Source: CAYZPE01 sp964626625
GTDB lineage: Bacteria; Patescibacteriota; Minisyncoccia; Phycocordibacterales; CAYZPE01
DNA length: 14,040 nucleotides
Reading direction: 5' to 3'
Assembly: GCA_964626625.1 (NCBI GenBank)
Contig: CAZVFV010000016.1
Coordinates: 1 to 14,040 of the forward strand
Shown here: positions 5,888-13,403 of the stretch, one piece after another
How positions within the stretch are numbered: the stretch's first letter is position 1
Layout: every line of letters starts with the position of its first letter
Notes under the pieces: generated by a model
Database searches by the model: none
What the model saw: only the letters and a program-made list of their open reading frames with translations
Told to the model about the DNA's origin: nothing
Translations under genes and position numbers: made by a program

Positions 5888-7438
5888 ATGAAATTAATTC
5901 TTAAAATTGCTGTTCTTATATTTGTTGCTGGCGCAGGATTTGCTGGCTATAAGGCATTGAAAGGTACTAGCGAACCAAGTTATGAGACATTTACAGTGAT
6001 AAGGTCTTCTGTTACGCAAGATGTGACACTTACCGGTAAAACGCAATCAACTCAAACGGTTGATCTTTCTTTTGAAAATTCTGGAAAAATTAAGTCTATT
6101 AATAAAGATGTGGGAGACAAGGTAAGTGAAGAAGATATAATACTTATCCTTGATTCTTCCGAGCAAACACTTGAGCTTGCAGAGGCACAAGCTTCCTTAG
6201 AGGTTCAACTTTCAGCTCTTCGGGAGCTTAAAAAAGGAACTCGACCTGAAGAGATTCTTGTGTATGAAACCAAGCTCTCAAATGCAAAAGTTGATCTGAC
6301 TTCTGGTCTTGGAACACTTGCTGATAAGTTGAGAGATGCTTTTACTAAATCAGATGATTCAATTCATAATAATGTTGATCAATTATTTAGTAATCCACGA
6401 AGTAGTAATCCACAAATTAACATTACTGTTTCAGACAGTCAGCTTAAGGCTAATATAGAACAAGGAAGGGTTTCTGCTGAAATTTTACTTGGAACACTTC
6501 GGGACATATCTGGTTCTGTTTCTTCACAGAGTAGTAGTGTGCTTCTTGGGCAGTCATCTCAAGTACTCCTCGAAGTTAATACTCTTAAAAAATTCCTTGA
6601 TAATGTTGCTTTAGCGGTTAATGCACTCACTGCTAATTCTTCCTTAACTCAAGTAACAGTCGATTCATACAAATCATCGGTTTCAAGTGCTCGAACTATA
6701 GTAAATACAGCGGTGTCAGCTATCTTAACAGCCGAAGAAAAGGTGAGAGCTGCACTTTCTTCAGTAAGTCTTTCAGAAAAAGAATTAAGTCTTAAAAAAG
6801 CTGGAGCAACCTCAGAGCAACTTTCTTCACAAGAAGCAAAGATAAGGCAGTCTCAGGCATATGTTGCACGACTACGACTTATCCTTGGGAAAATGACTAT
6901 GAAATCTCCTATTAGTGGGGTTGTCACAAAACAAGATGCAAAAATTGGTGGAATTGTTTCAGCACAGGTTCCTCTAGTTTCTATTATTTCAGAAAATTCT
7001 CTTCAGATTGAAGCAAATATACCAGAGGTTGATATTGGAAGAATTGACGTGAACGATCCTGTGCGCATTACGATCGATGCATTTCCAGGTGAAAACTTTG
7101 AAGGTAGGGTTTCTTATGTTGATCCAGCTGAAACTATTATAGATGGAGTTGTAAATTTTAAATCAAAAATCGAGTTTACTCTTTTGGATGTACGATTTAA
7201 AAGTGGGTTAACTGCTAATCTTGAAATTCAAACTTTAAGTAAAAGTAATGTTCTTACTATTCCACAACTTGCAATTGTTGAAAATGACCAAGGAACTTTC
7301 GTAAAAAAACTTGAAGGAAACACTCTTCGCGATGTGAGTGTGACGCTTGGTGTACGTGATAATAGTGGAAATATCGAAGTTGTCTCTGGATTAAAAGAAG
7401 GAGATGTAGTAATTAATGTTGGATTAAAAACTAAGTAA
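5888..7438 (+). CDS. HlyD/MacA-type membrane-fusion (adaptor) protein with long hairpin
   Basis: 516 residues. An N-terminal anchor helix (about 4-22) is followed by the first half of a biotinyl-lipoyl-like domain (GKIKSINKDVGDKVSEEDIILILD, about 66-89). A long alpha-helical section (about 92-330, starting with LELAEAQASLEVQ and the family-typical LKKGTRPEEI) comes next, then the second lipoyl half (MKSPISGVVTKQDAKIGGIVS, about 337-357), a beta-barrel domain and a membrane-proximal domain ending in LKEGDVVINVG. The helical part is about 240 residues, much longer than in MacA (371 aa in total in E. coli), and is rich in Ser, Asn and Thr in its middle. It is first in an operon with an ABC ATPase and a MacB-like permease, so it should be the external adaptor of that exporter. 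Substrate unknown. Confidence 0.9.
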   Translation: MKLILKIAVLIFVAGAGFAGYKALKGTSEPSYETFTVIRSSVTQDVTLTGKTQSTQTVDLSFENSGKIKSINKDVGDKVSEEDIILILDSSEQTLELAEAQASLEVQLSALRELKKGTRPEEILVYETKLSNAKVDLTSGLGTLADKLRDAFTKSDDSIHNNVDQLFSNPRSSNPQINITVSDSQLKANIEQGRVSAEILLGTLRDISGSVSSQSSSVLLGQSSQVLLEVNTLKKFLDNVALAVNALTANSSLTQVTVDSYKSSVSSARTIVNTAVSAILTAEEKVRAALSSVSLSEKELSLKKAGATSEQLSSQEAKIRQSQAYVARLRLILGKMTMKSPISGVVTKQDAKIGGIVSAQVPLVSIISENSLQIEANIPEVDIGRIDVNDPVRITIDAFPGENFEGRVSYVDPAETIIDGVVNFKSKIEFTLLDVRFKSGLTANLEIQTLSKSNVLTIPQLAIVENDQGTFVKKLEGNTLRDVSVTLGVRDNSGNIEVVSGLKEGDVVINVGLKTK

Positions 7439-7439
7439 T

Positions 7440-8144
7440 ATGATAGAAGTCTCTGGGCTTACTAAAATATATGCTGAAGGAGAAGCAGAAACACGAGCTC
7501 TTAACGGCTTAGATTTTTCTATACAAGAAGGTGATTTTGTTTCTATTATGGGTCCCTCAGGATCAGGTAAATCAACCCTGCTTCACGTCTTGTCTTTTTT
7601 AGATCGGCCTACACATGGTTCGTATTTATTTTTAGGAAAAGATATAAACAAGCTATCTAATGTTGAGCTTGCAGAAGTTCGTAATCAAGAAATGGGTTTT
7701 ATTTTCCAGTCCTTTAATTTGCTAGGCAGATCAACTGTGTATGAAAATATAGAGCTTCCTTTATTGTATTCTCCAATGCCTGTACATAAAAGAAAAAGAG
7801 CAATTACTGAAGCTATAGAATCAGTTGGATTGGGAGAAAAAATGTATACAGAGGCGGGTAAACTTTCTGGTGGACAAAAACAACGTGTAGCTATTGCACG
7901 TGCACTCGTTAATGAACCAGCGATTATTTTTGCAGATGAACCAACTGGCAATCTAGACTCTGTTTCGGGTGAGCAGGTTATGGATATTTTAAAAATTCTT
8001 AATGAACATGGTAGAACGATAATTTTAGTAACTCACGAAACATATACTGCAGAATATGGTAAGCGTCTTTTGAAATTAAGAGATGGACTTCTTGAGTCTG
8101 ATACTCAGATTGAAAAACGTAATACGGAATCTTACTTTAAATAA
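7440..8144 (+). CDS. ABC transporter ATP-binding protein, MacB/LolD type
   Basis: 234 residues with a complete nucleotide-binding domain: Walker A GPSGSGKST (38-46), Q-loop at Q90 in FQSFNL, signature LSGGQ (142-146), Walker B IIFADE (162-167), D-loop GNLD, switch His H199 in VTHE. The LNGLDFSIQEGDFVSIMGPSG start and FQSFNLLGRSTVYENIELPL segment are typical of the MacB/LolD/FtsE family, which drives mechanotransmission-type permeases rather than classical substrate channels. It starts one base after the adaptor's stop (TAATATG) and ends one base before the permease. The polar C-terminal stretch of about 18 residues is not conserved family sequence. Confidence 0.95.
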   Translation: MIEVSGLTKIYAEGEAETRALNGLDFSIQEGDFVSIMGPSGSGKSTLLHVLSFLDRPTHGSYLFLGKDINKLSNVELAEVRNQEMGFIFQSFNLLGRSTVYENIELPLLYSPMPVHKRKRAITEAIESVGLGEKMYTEAGKLSGGQKQRVAIARALVNEPAIIFADEPTGNLDSVSGEQVMDILKILNEHGRTIILVTHETYTAEYGKRLLKLRDGLLESDTQIEKRNTESYFK

Positions 8145-8145
8145 T

Positions 8146-9393
8146 ATGAGAATAAGAGACGCGAGTCGTACAGCTTGGAAGGGGATTATGAATGCGAAAA
8201 TGCGCTCATTTTTAACTATGCTTGGAATTGTTATTGGAACAGGTTCAGTTATTTTACTCATGTCGATTGGGGGCTCAGCAGAGAAGCTTATTTTGAGTGA
8301 AGTTGAAAGTGTTGGTTCAAATTTGATTTTTATACTCCCTGGTTCAACAAAGGGGTCAAAGTTCGCATCTCCTGCAGCGCTTCTCGGTATTGTTATAAAG
8401 ACATTAAATGAAAAGGATATTACTGACCTAAGAAGAGAGCCTGCTTTTAAATATGTAACAGCGGAAGTTCGTGGACAAGCAAAAATTATTAAAGGTTCAA
8501 ATGATTCAACAATTACCTTTACAGGTAATGATAATCAGTACTTCGCCGTGAGGAATTTTGATTTTTATAAAGGGTCCGCTTTTTCACAGTCAGATTTAAC
8601 ATCGTTTAATAAGGTTGTTGTTCTCGGATATTCAATTGCTGAAACTTTATTCCCAAATGGGGAAGATCCAGTCGGTCAAATAGTTCGTCTCAAGGATATA
8701 AATTTTAGAGTGGTTGGAGTTCTTACTAAGCAAGGTCTTGGACCATTTGGTGTAGATGAAGATCAACTGGTGAGTGTGCCAGTAACTGTTGCTCAGAAGC
8801 TTATGCTCGGTATAAATTATTTTAATGCTGTGACTGTACAGGTAAAGGATGAATATGCAACTGATTTTGCAAAAGGAAGAATTACTTCATTGTTGCGTTC
8901 TAATCATCGAATTACAGATCCAAATAAAGATGATTTCACTGTACAAACTCAGGAGGATTTTATTGCTATTTTAGGAAATGTGACAGGGATTCTTACGATT
9001 TTTTTAACAGCGATTGCTGGAATTTCACTGGTTGTTGGTGGTATTGGAATTATGAACATAATGCTCGTGTCTGTAGTTGAGCGTACGCGAGAGATTGGTT
9101 TACGAAAAGCACTCGGTGCGCACAATAAAGATATTGTATTGCAGTTCTTAATTGAGGCGATAACACTTACTATTATCGGAGGTATTATCGGTATTGTTGT
9201 AGGTATAGGATTCGCAGGAATTGCTTACTTTGTTATTAAGGTTGTTTTGCAAACAGGCTGGGCGTTCAGTCTTCCTTTGTCGGGTATTGTAGTGTCTTTA
9301 GTTGTGGCTGTTATTACCGGTCTTGTTTTTGGAATTTACCCTGCCCGCCAAGCTGCTAAGAAGAATCCAATCGAGGCATTACGATATGAATAG
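8146..9393 (+). CDS. MacB/FtsX-family ABC permease
   Basis: 415 residues with the four-helix MacB plan. The first helix (about 20-40) follows MRIRDASRTAWKGI. A large extracytoplasmic MacB-PCD domain (about 45-275) contains ESVGSNLIFILPG. Three C-terminal helices (about 280-305, 335-360, 380-402) include the conserved VVERTREIGLRKALGA coupling block and the terminal IYPARQAAKKNPIEALRYE. Such permeases carry conformational signals from the ATPase to the outside; MacB exports macrolides, peptides or lipid-linked molecules. A frame open upstream (8083) overlaps the ATPase; ATG 8146 fits the family N-terminus and the TAATATG junction. In a cell thought to lack a typical outer membrane it would work with the adaptor only, as the Gram-positive YknXYZ-type system does. 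Substrate unknown. Confidence 0.93.
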   Translation: MRIRDASRTAWKGIMNAKMRSFLTMLGIVIGTGSVILLMSIGGSAEKLILSEVESVGSNLIFILPGSTKGSKFASPAALLGIVIKTLNEKDITDLRREPAFKYVTAEVRGQAKIIKGSNDSTITFTGNDNQYFAVRNFDFYKGSAFSQSDLTSFNKVVVLGYSIAETLFPNGEDPVGQIVRLKDINFRVVGVLTKQGLGPFGVDEDQLVSVPVTVAQKLMLGINYFNAVTVQVKDEYATDFAKGRITSLLRSNHRITDPNKDDFTVQTQEDFIAILGNVTGILTIFLTAIAGISLVVGGIGIMNIMLVSVVERTREIGLRKALGAHNKDIVLQFLIEAITLTIIGGIIGIVVGIGFAGIAYFVIKVVLQTGWAFSLPLSGIVVSLVVAVITGLVFGIYPARQAAKKNPIEALRYE

Positions 9394-9473
9394 GAAGACG
9401 AATCAAAGAGTAAAAGTCAAGGTTTCTTCTTGGCTTGGTCAAAGTGAGTCATTTTAATATTTAAATTTTGAGT

Positions 9474-9479
9474 TATACT
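9474..9479 (+). promoter_or_regulatory. -10 box giving a leaderless perM-family mRNA
   Basis: TATACT ends 6 nt before ATG 9486. There is no recognisable -35. The 92-nt gap from 9394 to 9485 holds no terminator-like hairpin, so read-through from the ABC operon is also possible. Confidence 0.5.
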
Positions 9480-9485
9480 AGGGGT

Positions 9486-10556
9486 ATGAATGTTCATAAA
9501 CTTCAAATAGGATTTTTTATAGTTCTTATAAGTATCATTTCAATTTTAACATTCTTTGTTTTTAAGCCATTTTTGGTAATTTTGTTTATAGCACTTGTTA
9601 TCGCAATCATTTTCAATCCTTTCTATAGAAAGATAGTATCTTTTCTTGGTGGACGTAAAAGTATAGCTTCGTTTATTACAGTACTTCTTGTATGTATACT
9701 TATTTTATTGCCTTTAGTTTTTATTAGTTTCCTTCTTTTTGAAGAGTCAGTTAGTTTATATGAACAAGTGAGTCAATCGAGTGGAGAATCGGTTATGAGT
9801 ACAGTTACGTTAAAGATGGATGCATTTATAGACAGGTTCGTACCAGGGATTTCTCTTGAGGTGAGTGAACTTATCGATACAAAACAGTATGCTGATCAAA
9901 TACTTGGATGGGCAGTTGATAATTTTGGCTCAATATTTTCGAGTATTTTTAAAGCATTTCTACTTACGTTTCTTCTTATTTTGGGACTGTTCTATTTTTT
10001 CAGGGATGGAGATCGTTTTATAGATACTGCAAAAAAATTAAGTCCTCTTGTCGATACTTATGATGAACAGATTTTTCACAAAATAAGTACCGCAGTGAAT
10101 TCTGTTATACGTGGACATTTAGTTATTGCAATTATTCAAGGTATCCTAACAGGTATAGGGCTTTCTCTTTTTGGTGTGCCAAGCCCTGTTATTTGGGGTT
10201 TTATTGCTGCGATAGCATCTTTTATTCCAAGTATAGGGACAGCATTTGTGACTGTACCAGCTATTCTGTATCTATTTTTGATTGGGCAGACCCCACAAGC
10301 AATAGGTATGTTTATCTGGGCAATTGTTTTGGTAGGCATGATTGATAATTTACTTGGCCCGATTCTTATGGAAAGAGGTATAAAAATACATCCATTTATT
10401 ATTCTTATTTCAGTTCTAGGGGGTATTCAATTTTTTGGTATTATCGGTTTCATTGCAGGTCCTGTGCTGTTAGCCTTTCTTTTTGCGCTTCTAGATATAT
10501 ATCCAGCACTTCTTCATAAGGCTATTCACACTTCTGAGGAACATTCTCATGTTTAA
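9486..10556 (+). CDS. AI-2E/PerM-family (UPF0118) membrane transporter
   Basis: 356 residues. Paired N-terminal helices (about 9-45) precede a third helix (61-84), a soluble amphipathic segment (85-150), and a C-terminal helix bundle with the family signatures FYFFRDGDRF, GHLVIAIIQGILTGIG, FIPSIGT and the DNLLGPILMERG block, ending in IAGPVLLAFLFALLDIY. The family includes Na+/H+ antiporters, an AI-2 exporter and the PerM permease; the substrate cannot be told from sequence. The TTG at 9468 opens the same frame earlier, but it lies upstream of the -10 box, so ATG 9486 is chosen. The gene ends 17 nt before the next ATG, and the next promoter sits in that short gap. Confidence 0.92.
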   Translation: MNVHKLQIGFFIVLISIISILTFFVFKPFLVILFIALVIAIIFNPFYRKIVSFLGGRKSIASFITVLLVCILILLPLVFISFLLFEESVSLYEQVSQSSGESVMSTVTLKMDAFIDRFVPGISLEVSELIDTKQYADQILGWAVDNFGSIFSSIFKAFLLTFLLILGLFYFFRDGDRFIDTAKKLSPLVDTYDEQIFHKISTAVNSVIRGHLVIAIIQGILTGIGLSLFGVPSPVIWGFIAAIASFIPSIGTAFVTVPAILYLFLIGQTPQAIGMFIWAIVLVGMIDNLLGPILMERGIKIHPFIILISVLGGIQFFGIIGFIAGPVLLAFLFALLDIYPALLHKAIHTSEEHSHV

Positions 10557-10559
10557 ATG

Positions 10560-10565
10560 TATAAT
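10560..10565 (+). promoter_or_regulatory. -10 box giving a leaderless glycosyltransferase mRNA
   Basis: A perfect TATAAT begins 4 nt after the preceding stop codon and ends 8 nt before ATG 10574. The whole promoter would therefore overlap the end of the transporter gene. No strong -35 is seen inside that coding end. Confidence 0.5.
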
Positions 10566-10573
10566 AGAATTAC

Positions 10574-11782
10574 ATGAAAGTTTTGATGTTTGGATGGGAG
10601 TTTCCTCCGTTCAATAGTGGAGGGCTTGGAGTCGCATGTTTCGGCCTTACCCGTGCTTTAGCAAATCAGGGTGTCGATGTGTCTTTTGTGTTACCTCGTA
10701 GAGTTAATATTGGAGATTCTCATTGCAAAGTGCTCTTTGCTGAAGAACCAGGGGATGTTACTCTTTCTACATTTGATTCTCTCATTACTCCTTATATAAC
10801 CTCACAAGAGTATGAAGAGGCTCGAAAGATGTTGGGCAGTACTTCACTATACGGCCATTCTTTGTTACAAGAAGTTTTACGATATGCAAAGAAAGCTCGA
10901 GCTCTAGCTCGTAAAGAAAAATTTGATGTCATTCATGCTCACGACTGGCTTTCTTTTTTGGCTGGTATTGAAGCTAAAAAAGTTTCTGGAAAACCAATGG
11001 TCGCTCATGTGCACGCAACTGAGTTTGATAGAACTGGTGGAAATGGGATTAATAAATTTGTCTATGATATAGAAAAGAAAGGAATGGAATCTGCTGATAC
11101 TGTTGTTACTGTTTCAAATTTTACGAAAGATATTGTTGCTGATAAGTACGGTATTGATGTAGGTAAAATTGAAGTTGTTCATAATGGTATAGATGAGTCT
11201 GATTATATTCGCGGAGATGTTTCCCTTAAATCTATTATAAAATTAAAAGAACAAGGTAAAAAAATAGTTTTATTTGTTGGACGTATTACCCTACAGAAGG
11301 GTCCTGATTATTTTGTGCGAGTTGCTCGAAAGGTTGTTGACCATGATCCAGACGCACTTTTTATTGTTGTTGGTTCGGGAGACATGGAATGGAAGATGAT
11401 ACAGGAGGTTGCATACCAAGGTATTGCCGACAAGTTTATGTTCGCTGGTTTTTTACGCGGTAAGGATTTAGACGCAGTATATCAAGTTGCAGATTTGTAC
11501 ATTATGCCTTCAGTTTCTGAGCCGTTTGGTATTACACCACTCGAATCTCTTATGCATGGAACTCCTGCGCTTATTTCAAAACAATCTGGAGTAAGTGAGG
11601 TTGTGTCTCATGTATTGCGTGCTGATTTTTGGGATGTAGACGATATGGCTGATAAAGTTCTCTCAGTCCTTCAAAATGATGTTCTTAAATTTACTCTGCG
11701 AAGACAGGGAAAAGAAGAGGTAAAAAACGTTGATTGGAAGAAGGCAGCTAGTAAGTGTATACTACTCTATAGCAAGCTTTAA
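10574..11782 (+). CDS. GT4-family glycosyltransferase, glycogen/starch-synthase-like
   Basis: 402 residues with a two-domain GT-B fold. The N-terminal MFGWEFPPFNSGGLG (5-19) gives the glycine-rich GGLG motif typical of starch/glycogen synthases, followed by FDVIHAHDWL (117-126) and VAHVHATEFD. The C-terminal domain has VGRITLQKGPDYF (235-247), VGSGDMEW (266-273) and the EX7E motif (E316 in SEPFGITPLE to E324), which binds the nucleotide-sugar donor. It has no signal peptide or membrane segment, so it is cytosolic. It should use ADP- or UDP-glucose to extend an alpha-glucan, or transfer another sugar. The GH57 enzyme encoded downstream supports an alpha-glucan role. It is shorter than E. coli GlgA (477 aa). 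The family is firm; the acceptor is inferred from context. Confidence 0.9.
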   Translation: MKVLMFGWEFPPFNSGGLGVACFGLTRALANQGVDVSFVLPRRVNIGDSHCKVLFAEEPGDVTLSTFDSLITPYITSQEYEEARKMLGSTSLYGHSLLQEVLRYAKKARALARKEKFDVIHAHDWLSFLAGIEAKKVSGKPMVAHVHATEFDRTGGNGINKFVYDIEKKGMESADTVVTVSNFTKDIVADKYGIDVGKIEVVHNGIDESDYIRGDVSLKSIIKLKEQGKKIVLFVGRITLQKGPDYFVRVARKVVDHDPDALFIVVGSGDMEWKMIQEVAYQGIADKFMFAGFLRGKDLDAVYQVADLYIMPSVSEPFGITPLESLMHGTPALISKQSGVSEVVSHVLRADFWDVDDMADKVLSVLQNDVLKFTLRRQGKEEVKNVDWKKAASKCILLYSKL

Positions 11783-11817
11783 TTTTAAAATGTCACTAAA
11801 GTCTGAAAGTTGTTTCA

Positions 11818-11867
11818 TCGCACTTTTAAAAACCCAGACCTAAACCCAGCCGTTTTTAAAAGTGCGA
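11818..11867. repeat. 16-bp perfect inverted repeat with AAACCCAG direct repeats
   Basis: TCGCACTTTTAAAAAC (11818-11833) is exactly repeated in reverse complement at 11852-11867. The region between and at the left-arm edge carries AAACCCAG twice, 12 nt apart (11830-11837, 11842-11849). There is no T run after the right arm, so it does not look like a normal terminator. It lies in the 220-nt gene-free gap between the glycosyltransferase and GH57 genes, 36 nt after the former's stop. It could be a 3'-end RNA structure, a protein-binding site or a mobile repeat remnant. Confidence 0.7.
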
Positions 11868-11907
11868 CGAGAACTAATCTTTGTATCCTTTTCTGAAACC
11901 TCGCGCA

Positions 11908-11942
11908 GTCTACCACTTCTTTGCAAGCAAAGAAGTGGAGAC
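11908..11942 (+). other. 12-bp perfect hairpin with extended stem upstream of the GH57 gene
   Basis: CCACTTCTTTGC (11913-11924) pairs perfectly with 11927-11938 around AA. After a single bulged A (11912), GTCT/AGAC adds four more pairs (11908-11911 with 11939-11942). It is followed by GAGCGGAAG and no T tract. Together with the inverted repeat at 11818-11867 it makes this spacer unusually structured. It may form the 5' leader of the GH57 mRNA. No known riboswitch family is recognised. Confidence 0.6.
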
Positions 11943-12002
11943 GAGCGGAAGAAATTTTTGTAAAAAATTATCGGTATTTTAGAAAGGGACGCAGGTACAA
12001 CC

Positions 12003-13247
12003 ATGTCATCAGTTTGCTTTTATTTTCAAGTTCACCAACCGTGGCGCGTTAAACGCTATCAGGTTTTTGATATTGGAGATCCTAATTATTTTAATGACCA
12101 GACTGAGACATCTCGCAATAATCGAAAGGTGTTTGAGAAAGTTGCACGTAAGTGTTATCTTCCGGCAAATAAAACCTTACTTTCAATGCTTAAAAAACAT
12201 CCTGAATTCAAGGTAAGTTTTTCTATTACAGGGACTGTTCTAGAGCAGATGGAACTTTTTATGCCAGAAGTTCTTGACTCATTTAAAGAACTTGTTGCAA
12301 CTGGTCGAGTTGAATTGTTGTCTGAGACCTATTACCACTCGTTAGCATTTTTATATTCAAAGAAAGAATGGAAATTTCAAGTTGAACTTCACAAGGCAAA
12401 AATAAAAAAATTGTTTGGTGTTGTTCCTGAAATTTTTAGAAATACTGAGCTTATTTATAATAATGAATTAGGACAAGAAGTAGAGAAACTTGGTTTTAAG
12501 GGAATTTTAGCTGAAGGAGCTGATCATGTGTTGGGCTGGAGAAGTCCAAATTTTTTGTATAAACCACAGGGCACAAAAGGTATACGACTGCTACTTAAAA
12601 ATTATAAACTTTCTGATGACATTGCGTTTCGCTTTGGTTCGCGAGCTTGGGAAGAGTTTCCACTCACTGCAGAAAAATTTAGTTCATGGGTATCGAGCCA
12701 TAACGGATCGGGCGATGTCATAAATCTCTTTATGGATTATGAGACATTTGGTGAACATCAATGGGAAGATACGGGTATTTTTAAATTCCTCGAAGCTCTC
12801 CCTAAAGAGATTTTAAAACATCCAGATAATAATTTTGCTACACCAAGTGAGGTTGCTGAAATGTATTCTGCTCGTGAAGAACTCGATATACCTCATTTTG
12901 TATCATGGGCTGATGTTGAACGTGATTTATCAGCATGGAGATCAAATGAGATACAACATGAAGCTCTTCGAGTAATTTATTCACTTGAAGATGAGATTTT
13001 GGCATCAGGGGATCATGATTTGATTGAAGATTGGCGAAAACTGCAAACGTCAGATCATTTTTATTACATGTGTACAAAATGGTTTGCTGATGGCGATGTT
13101 CATAAATATTTCAATCCGTATGAATCTCCATATGATGCTTTTATTGCATATATGAATGTTATTCAAGATGTTAAAAGAAGGATTGGTGATATGCAAAAGA
13201 GAAGGAAAATGAGGCGTATTAAGGTTGCGTCACTCCAAGAAGAATAA
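12003..13247 (+). CDS. Glycoside hydrolase family 57 (alpha-amylase/glucanotransferase-like)
   Basis: 414 residues, cytosolic (no signal peptide). Four GH57 regions can be read: HQPWR (11-15); SFSITGTVLEQ (72-82); FRNTELIYNNE (145-155) with the predicted nucleophile E149; and FMDYETFGEHQW (243-254) with the predicted acid/base D245. The family cleaves or transfers alpha-1,4 (or 1,6) glucan bonds with retention. The protein is shorter than classic GH57 4-alpha-glucanotransferases of about 650 residues and lacks their C-terminal beta domain, like the compact GH57 enzymes often found beside GT4 genes in archaea and CPR bacteria. A weak GCAGG seven nt before ATG 12003 is the only ribosome-binding hint. 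Trimming or remodelling an alpha-glucan made by the upstream enzyme is inferred; the exact activity is open. Confidence 0.88.
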   Translation: MSSVCFYFQVHQPWRVKRYQVFDIGDPNYFNDQTETSRNNRKVFEKVARKCYLPANKTLLSMLKKHPEFKVSFSITGTVLEQMELFMPEVLDSFKELVATGRVELLSETYYHSLAFLYSKKEWKFQVELHKAKIKKLFGVVPEIFRNTELIYNNELGQEVEKLGFKGILAEGADHVLGWRSPNFLYKPQGTKGIRLLLKNYKLSDDIAFRFGSRAWEEFPLTAEKFSSWVSSHNGSGDVINLFMDYETFGEHQWEDTGIFKFLEALPKEILKHPDNNFATPSEVAEMYSAREELDIPHFVSWADVERDLSAWRSNEIQHEALRVIYSLEDEILASGDHDLIEDWRKLQTSDHFYYMCTKWFADGDVHKYFNPYESPYDAFIAYMNVIQDVKRRIGDMQKRRKMRRIKVASLQEE

Positions 13248-13254
13248 AAGAAAT

Positions 13255-13327
13255 AAAGTTTTGCCTCGTCCTATCCTCACTGCAATAGACGAAGTATGAG
13301 GCGAAGCAACAGGGAAAACTTTGTTGC
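13255..13327 (+). other. Structured intergenic element with two competing pairings
   Basis: One fold nests AAAGTTTT/AAAACTTT (13255-13262, 13315-13322), GCCTC/GAGGC (13263-13267, 13298-13302) and GTC-TAT/ATAGAC (13268-13274, 13285-13290, one bulged C). A second fold pairs GCAACA (13306-13311) with TGTTGC (13322-13327), which conflicts with the outer helix at the base pair involving 13322 and sterically with the rest. It starts 7 nt after the GH57 stop. No T run follows, so it is not a standard terminator. It may be a 3'-UTR structure or a remnant of a regulatory RNA. Confidence 0.4.
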
Positions 13328-13391
13328 AGGAGTATTCTCATTAATCGCAATAAACGTATGTTATTTTTCTCAATTCAGAAATAAGGTACTA

Positions 13392-13397
13392 TATACT
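13392..13397 (+). promoter_or_regulatory. -10 box giving a leaderless mRNA for the small DUF5752-like gene
   Basis: TATACT ends 6 nt before ATG 13404, the same spacing as for the PerM-family gene. No clear -35 lies upstream. This decides the start codon: an in-frame ATG at 13296 is upstream of the box, inside the structured spacer, and adds an unconserved stretch. Confidence 0.5.
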
Positions 13398-13403
13398 CTA
13401 TAT

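Noticed and set aside
13296..13403. Upstream in-frame extension of the DUF5752-like gene from ATG 13296
   Set aside because: It lies before the -10 box at 13392-13397 and inside the structured spacer; the extra 36 residues look unconserved, while ATG 13404 fits the leaderless spacing.
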